Of a stretch of DNA of 64,000 nt, positions 59,784 through 64,000 are shown piece after piece (the stretch's first letter is position 1; the number at the start of each line of letters is the position of its first letter). This stretch comes from Lichenibacterium minor (lineage in GTDB: Bacteria > Pseudomonadota > Alphaproteobacteria > Rhizobiales > Beijerinckiaceae): positions 1-64,000 of the forward strand of contig NZ_QYBB01000023.1 in NCBI RefSeq assembly GCF_004137685.1. The letters run 5' to 3'. The position numbers and the translations under genes were made by a program. The notes under the pieces are model-generated. The model was not told the DNA's origin and did no database searches. It worked only from the letters and a program-made list of their open reading frames with translations.

Positions 59784-60710
59784 ATGCGCATCGTCTTCAT
59801 GGGGACTCCCGTCTTCGCCGTGCCGGTGCTGAGCGAGCTGGTGGGGCAGGGGCACGAGGTCGCGGCCGTGTACACCCGCGCGCCGACCCGCTCCGGCCGC
59901 GGCATGGCGGAAACGCCCTCGCCGGTGCACGCCCTGGCGTCGCGCCTGGGCCTCCCCGTGCTGCATCCGGCGAGCCTGAAGGGCGAGGACGCCGCTGCGG
60001 CGTTCCGGTCCCACGAGGCCGACCTCGCCGTCGTGGTGGCCTACGGCCTGCGGCTGCCCCAGGCGATCCTCGACGCCCCGCGCCTGGGATGCGTCAACCT
60101 CCACGGCTCCATCCTGCCGCGGTGGCGCGGTGCGGCGCCGATCCAGCGCGCCGTGATGGCGGGCGATGCGGAAACCGGCGTCGCCGTGATGCGCATGGAA
60201 GCGGGGCTCGACACCGGCCCGGTCGGCATGGAGGAGCGCCTGCGCCTCACCCCCGACATGACGGCCGGCGACCTCCACGACCGCTTGGCGCCGATCGGCG
60301 CCGACCTGATGGGGCGCGCCGTCGGCGCCCTGGAGCGCGGCACGCTGCAGTTCCGGGCCCAGCCCGACGAGGGCGTCACCTACGCCAGGAAGATCGAGAA
60401 GGCGGAAGCCCGCATCGACTGGTCCCGCCCCGCGCCCGAGGTGCTGCGCCACCTCATGGGGCTGTCGCCGTTCCCGGGCGCCTTCTTCGAGGCCGATCTC
60501 GGCCACGGCCCCGAGCGCGTCAAGGTGCTCCGGGCGAGGCTCGCCCACGGGTCGGGAACGCCCGGCACGGCGCTCGACGACGCCCTGACGGTCGCCTGCG
60601 GGGCGGGCGCGGTGGCGCTGACCACCCTGCAGCGCGCCGGTAAGGCGCCGCTGTCCGCAGCCGAACTGCTGCGCGGCCGGCCCGTGCCGTCCGGCACGCG
60701 GCTCGGTTGA
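59784..60710 (+). CDS. fmt: Methionyl-tRNA formyltransferase
   Basis: The 308-residue enzyme formylates initiator Met-tRNA. It has MRIVFMGTPVFAVPVL, the catalytic CVNLHGSILPRWRGAAPIQRA (Asn105, His107) and Asp143 in GLDTGPV, followed by the C-terminal tRNA-binding barrel. The ATG at 59784 follows GACGAG. Its TGA overlaps the truA start by one base (TGATG). Confidence 0.96.
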   Translation: MRIVFMGTPVFAVPVLSELVGQGHEVAAVYTRAPTRSGRGMAETPSPVHALASRLGLPVLHPASLKGEDAAAAFRSHEADLAVVVAYGLRLPQAILDAPRLGCVNLHGSILPRWRGAAPIQRAVMAGDAETGVAVMRMEAGLDTGPVGMEERLRLTPDMTAGDLHDRLAPIGADLMGRAVGALERGTLQFRAQPDEGVTYARKIEKAEARIDWSRPAPEVLRHLMGLSPFPGAFFEADLGHGPERVKVLRARLAHGSGTPGTALDDALTVACGAGAVALTTLQRAGKAPLSAAELLRGRPVPSGTRLG

Positions 60711-61450
60711 TGCCGCGCTTCAAGCTGACGATCGAATACGACGGGTCGGGCTTCGTCGGCTGGCAGCGCCAAGCGAACGGCCTGTCGGTCCAGGAAGCGA
60801 TCGAGACCGCCGCGGCACCGCTCGGCTGCCTGCCCGGCGGGATCCACGGCGCCGGCCGGACCGATTCCGGCGTCCACGCGACCGGGCAGGTGGCCCACCT
60901 CGACCTCGCCAAACCCTACCGCACCGACAGCGTGCGGGACGCCATCAACGCCGCCCTTCGGCCGCATCGCGTTGCGATCCGCGCCGCCGAAGCGGCGGCG
61001 GCCGACTTCGATGCCCGCCATTCCGCCGTGCGGCGGCGCTACCTTTACCGCATCCTCAACCGCCGCGCGCCCTTGGCGCTCGACGCCGGGCAGCGCTGGC
61101 TGGTGAAGCCCGCGCTCGACGCGGAAGCCATGCACGAGGCCGCCCAGGGACTGCTCGGCCTGCACGACTTCACCACCTTCCGCGACAGCGAGTGCCAGGC
61201 GGCGAGCCCCGTCCGCACGCTCGACGGCTTCGCGGTCGCGCGCGACGGCGACGCCATCGAGATCCGGGTGTGGGCCCGCTCCTTCCTGCACCGCCAGGTG
61301 CGCTCCCTGGTGGGGTCGCTCGTTTCCGTCGGGCTCGGGCGCTGGTCGGCGGGCGACCTGCGCGCCGCGCTCGACGCGCGCGACCGCCGGCGCTGCGGGC
61401 CCGTGGCGCCGGCCGACGGCCTCTACCTGACGCACATCGACTATCCCTGA
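60710..61450 (+). CDS. truA: tRNA pseudouridine(38-40) synthase
   Basis: The 246-residue enzyme isomerises uridines 38-40 of the anticodon arm. The catalytic Asp52 is in GAGRTDSGVHATGQV, and YRILNRR, FRDSECQAASPVRTL and SFLHRQVRSLVGSLV match the family. The start at ATG 60710 overlaps the fmt stop; a TTG one codon upstream is less likely. Confidence 0.95.
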   Translation: MPRFKLTIEYDGSGFVGWQRQANGLSVQEAIETAAAPLGCLPGGIHGAGRTDSGVHATGQVAHLDLAKPYRTDSVRDAINAALRPHRVAIRAAEAAAADFDARHSAVRRRYLYRILNRRAPLALDAGQRWLVKPALDAEAMHEAAQGLLGLHDFTTFRDSECQAASPVRTLDGFAVARDGDAIEIRVWARSFLHRQVRSLVGSLVSVGLGRWSAGDLRAALDARDRRRCGPVAPADGLYLTHIDYP

Positions 61451-61496
61451 CCGCGCCTGCGACCCACGGGCCGGCTCCGGCGTTGCTGAAGCCGTG

Positions 61497-61516
61497 GCCG
61501 CCCGCCTCCGGGCGGC
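61497..61516. other. GC-rich hairpin between truA and the aldo/keto reductase gene
   Basis: Arms GCCGCCCG and CGGGCGGC (8 bp) enclose a CCTC loop, 46 bp after the truA stop and 18 bp before the next ATG. It may end the def-fmt-truA transcript or act in the leader of the reductase mRNA. Confidence 0.4.
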
Positions 61517-61534
61517 TGAGGGAGGCACGCCGCC

Positions 61535-62356
61535 ATGGCCGAAGCGCCGCACGGGACCATCACGCTGAACGACGGCCGCAGCATGCCGAGGCTCGGCCTC
61601 GGCGTGTGGCAGACGCCCGCCGGCGAGGCCGCGCGCATCATGCGCGAAGCGGTCGCCGCCGGTTACCGGGCCGTCGACACGGCGTCGGCCTACAACAACG
61701 AGGAAGGCGTCGGCGAAGGGCTCGCCGGGACGGACGTCTTTCTCACCACCAAGTTGTGGAACGCCGACCAGGGCTACGACGCGACGCTGCGCGCCTTCGA
61801 CGCCAGCGCGGCGCGGCTCGGGCGCCCCTCCGTCGACCTGTACCTCATCCATTGGCCCGCGCCGAAGAAGGACCTGTTCGTCGACAGCTGGAAAGCGCTG
61901 GTGCGGCTGCGCGAAGAGGGGCGCGCCGGATCGATCGGCGTTTCCAATTTCAACGCCGACCACATCGCGCGCATCGTCGGCGAAACGGGCGTGACGCCGG
62001 CGGTGAACCAGATCGAGCTGCACCCGCGCTTCCAGCAGCGTGCACTGCGGGAGGTCCACGAGCGCCTCGGCATCGCCACCGAGTCCTGGAGCCCGCTGGG
62101 GCGCGGCGCGCTGCTCGACGATCCCGCCCTGGCCGAGATCGCCCGCAAGCACGGGAAGACGGCGGCGCAGGTCGTCATCCGATGGCATCTCGACGAGGGG
62201 CTGATCGTGATCCCCAAGACGGTGAACCCGGAGCGTCTGCGCGAAAACATCGACGTGTGGGACTTCGCGGTCGACGGCGACGACCGCGCCCGCATCGCGA
62301 AGCTGGACTCGGCCGACGGCCGCACCGGCCCGGACCCCATGACGGCGACGTTCTGA
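61535..62356 (+). CDS. Aldo/keto reductase (2,5-diketo-gluconate reductase-like)
   Basis: The 273-residue AKR has the full catalytic tetrad Asp48 (RAVDTA), Tyr53 (SAYNNE), Lys73 (LTTKLW) and His106 (YLIHWP), plus the signatures GSIGVSNFNADHI and the C-terminal VIPKTVNPERLREN for NADPH. It resembles DkgA/DkgB, which reduce 2,5-diketo-gluconate and various aldehydes. The physiological substrate cannot be told. Confidence 0.9.
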   Translation: MAEAPHGTITLNDGRSMPRLGLGVWQTPAGEAARIMREAVAAGYRAVDTASAYNNEEGVGEGLAGTDVFLTTKLWNADQGYDATLRAFDASAARLGRPSVDLYLIHWPAPKKDLFVDSWKALVRLREEGRAGSIGVSNFNADHIARIVGETGVTPAVNQIELHPRFQQRALREVHERLGIATESWSPLGRGALLDDPALAEIARKHGKTAAQVVIRWHLDEGLIVIPKTVNPERLRENIDVWDFAVDGDDRARIAKLDSADGRTGPDPMTATF

Positions 62357-62358
62357 AG

Positions 62359-62376
62359 CGCGGGGCCGGCCCCGCG
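62359..62376. terminator. 18-bp perfect palindrome after the aldo/keto reductase gene
   Basis: CGCGGGGCCGGCCCCGCG starts 2 bp after the TGA (62354-62356) and is followed by TTGCC. It would form a strong GC hairpin at the mRNA 3' end. The lack of a T-run leaves termination an inference. Confidence 0.5.
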
Positions 62377-62436
62377 TTGCCAAAGGGGCGCGGCCGTCGC
62401 AGGCTGGGCCGAAATGGCGAGGCGTGGGACCGGGCG

Positions 62437-63759
62437 ATGATGGACGGCGATGTCGGGCGAGGCGGGCCCGGGCCCGGCGAGGGCGGGGCGACCCGCCACG
62501 ACGCTTCCGAACTGACGCAGACGGATCGCGCGCCCGGCGTCGCGGCGATCGCCACCGCGGAACGGCGCCGGCCGGATGCCCTCGTCCCGCGTCGCCTGCG
62601 GGGCTACCTGGCCCTCGACGACTTCGAGCCCGCGGCGCGGCGGCGGCTGCCGCGGCAGATCTACGGCTATTATGCCGGAGCCGCCGAGACCGACCAGTCG
62701 CGCGACGACAACCGCGCCGCGTTCCGCCGCGTCGCCTTCGTGCCGGACACGCTGCGCGACGTGTCGCGCCGCTCGACCGCTTCCGCGCTGTTCGGCGAGC
62801 GCTACCGCTTTCCCTTCGGCATCTCCCCCATGGGGCTGTCCGGCCTGGCCTGTTTCGAGGGCGACCTCGCCCTGGCGCGCGCCGCCCGGGCGGAAGCCAT
62901 CCCGATGGCGATGAGCGCCACCTCCATCATGCCGCTGGAGCGGTTGGCGGCGGACGGCGGCGCGCGCTGGTTCCAGGCCTACCTGCCGGGCGAGCCCGCC
63001 CGCATCCTGGCCATGGTGGACCGCGTCGAGCGGGCCGGCTTCGACACCTTCGTGCTCACCGTCGACGTCCCGGTCCCGGGCAACCGCGAGAACAACGTCC
63101 GCACGGGCTTCTCCATCCCGCTGCGGCCGAGCCTGAAGCTGCTGCGGGACGGGCTGACCCACCCGCGCTGGTCGCTCGGCACCTTCGGGCGGACGCTGGC
63201 CGGCGGTATGCCCCACATGGAAAACATGGACGCGCGCCGCGGCCCGCCGATCCTGTCCCGCGACCTCGTCCGCGCCGTCGGCAACCGCGACGGCCTGTCC
63301 TGGGAGCACGTCGAGCTGATCCGCCGCCGCTGGCGCGGCCGCTTCGTCCTGAAGGGCGTGCTGGCGCCCGGCGACGCGCGCGAAGCCGCGGCGCGGGGCG
63401 TCGACGCCGTGTGGGTGTCGAACCACGGCGGGCGCCAGCTCGACGGCGCCATCGCGCCGCTCCACGCGCTGCCGGCCGTCAAGGCGGCGGCCGGCGGCAT
63501 GGCGGTGCTGTTCGATTCGGGCGTGCGGCGCGGCAGCGACGTGCTGAAGGCGCTCGCGCTCGGCGCCGACTTCGTGTTCCTCGGCCGGCCCTTCCTGTTC
63601 GCCGCCGCGGCCGCAGGCGAGGAGGGCGTGCGCCACGCGGTGGGGCTGCTCGGCGCCGAGGTCGAGCGGAACATGGCCATGCTGGGCGTGAGCGCCGTCG
63701 CCGAGGTGGGGCGGCGCCACGTCTGCGACGCCCATCCGCCGCTGGTCGGCCCGGGCTGA
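62437..63759 (+). CDS. FMN-dependent alpha-hydroxy acid dehydrogenase (LldD/glycolate oxidase family)
   Basis: The 440-residue TIM-barrel flavoprotein has IYGYYAGAAETDQS, the FMN site FGISPMGLSGLA, SATSIMPLE, the catalytic His in AVWVSNHGGRQLDGA, and VLFDSGVRRGSDVLKALALGADFVFLGRPFLF. Relatives oxidise L-lactate, mandelate or glycolate. About 60 N-terminal residues before the conserved part are Gly/Arg-rich, so the true start may lie downstream of the ATGs at 62437 and 62440. The electron acceptor is not evident. Confidence 0.88.
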   Translation: MMDGDVGRGGPGPGEGGATRHDASELTQTDRAPGVAAIATAERRRPDALVPRRLRGYLALDDFEPAARRRLPRQIYGYYAGAAETDQSRDDNRAAFRRVAFVPDTLRDVSRRSTASALFGERYRFPFGISPMGLSGLACFEGDLALARAARAEAIPMAMSATSIMPLERLAADGGARWFQAYLPGEPARILAMVDRVERAGFDTFVLTVDVPVPGNRENNVRTGFSIPLRPSLKLLRDGLTHPRWSLGTFGRTLAGGMPHMENMDARRGPPILSRDLVRAVGNRDGLSWEHVELIRRRWRGRFVLKGVLAPGDAREAAARGVDAVWVSNHGGRQLDGAIAPLHALPAVKAAAGGMAVLFDSGVRRGSDVLKALALGADFVFLGRPFLFAAAAAGEEGVRHAVGLLGAEVERNMAMLGVSAVAEVGRRHVCDAHPPLVGPG

Positions 63760-63961
63760 GGCTCACCGGCGCGGCAGCTTCGCGCTGCGGGCCGACGCGG
63801 GGGGCGACGGCTCCGGAAGGCTCGGCTTCGACCCTTTTCGGTTCGCCGCGGCCGGGAGATCGGCGCTGATCGGGGTCAAACGCGGTTGACTCGGCCCGGC
63901 GGGTGGCCCAGCTTTCCGTCGGACGAACCCGCTCGAGACGGGTCCGCCGGGGGGAATCGCG

Positions 63962-64000
63962 ATGTCCAAGCTGCGTCTTCCGTGGGCGGTCGGTGCCGCC
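63962..64000 (+). CDS. Start of an exported protein gene (3' part outside window)
   Basis: An ATG at 63962 preceded by GGGGGGAA opens MSKLRLPWAVGAA, a basic then hydrophobic start typical of a signal peptide. Only 13 codons are inside the window, so no function can be named. The 200 bp upstream hold no gene. Confidence 0.45.
   Translation, partial: MSKLRLPWAVGAA

Overview
The window is very GC-rich chromosomal DNA, roughly 70 percent by eye, with short intergenic gaps and many start/stop overlaps (ATGA, GTGA, TGATG). Gene content and order (ftsK-lolA-xth; tsaD-gpsA-EVE; pdxH / RT0821-type lipoprotein / dnaJ-like; def-fmt-truA), an NdvA-type glucan exporter, a CtrA box and a DUF2937 protein all point to an alphaproteobacterium of the order Hyphomicrobiales. 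The quinoprotein locus suggests a Methylobacterium- or Lichenihabitans-like relative. The genus is inference. No phage, insertion sequence, CRISPR array or rRNA was seen.

Layout. 1-11.8 kb is mainly core genes: the ftsK 3' end, lolA, xth, an atypical response regulator with a cyclic-nucleotide-domain partner, ndvA, tsaD, gpsA, an EVE protein, radC-like, map, an FkbM methyltransferase, a cinA-like gene and gpt. 11.8-14.4 kb is a gene-poor stretch that looks lower in GC. It holds one polytopic membrane protein and ends at tRNA-Leu(TAA).

14.7-24.3 kb is the most interesting region. It is a periplasmic alcohol-oxidation locus: a PQQ dehydrogenase with the Asp-x-Asp signature of lanthanide enzymes, three c-type cytochrome genes, a secreted ankyrin protein, a small secreted protein with an EF-hand-like loop, a YVTN beta-propeller, and a substrate-binding protein / ATPase / ABC-2 permease set resembling the Ped system. 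In Pseudomonas putida the PedA1A2BC transporter is needed for lanthanide-dependent growth. The locus here can therefore be read as a combined lanthanide supply and alcohol oxidation unit.

24.8-28.7 kb holds tRNA-Leu(CAG), a WecE-type aminotransferase, a single-domain response regulator behind a consensus CtrA site, an NDUFA9-like protein and an SDR. 28.8-39.4 kb is a complete hexuronate catabolic cluster (uxaC, uxuB, uxaA, uxuA) with its own ABC importer and a divergent GntR regulator, and a near-perfect palindromic operator candidate between the two arms.

39.4-47.5 kb has pdxH, a lipoprotein, a DnaJ-like protein, a membrane histidine kinase, a UDG-family protein, an S9 peptidase and TonB. 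47.6-57.8 kb is a long pentose-phosphate gene run on the minus strand: tkt-tal-gnd-zwf-HAD-HAD-rpe-pgl-fba. Uronate breakdown to 2-keto-3-deoxygluconate could feed the Entner-Doudoroff route, which shares zwf and pgl, but no KDG kinase or KDPG aldolase is visible here. 58-64 kb has a DUF2937 protein, crcB, def-fmt-truA, an aldo/keto reductase, an FMN alpha-hydroxyacid dehydrogenase and the start of a further exported protein.
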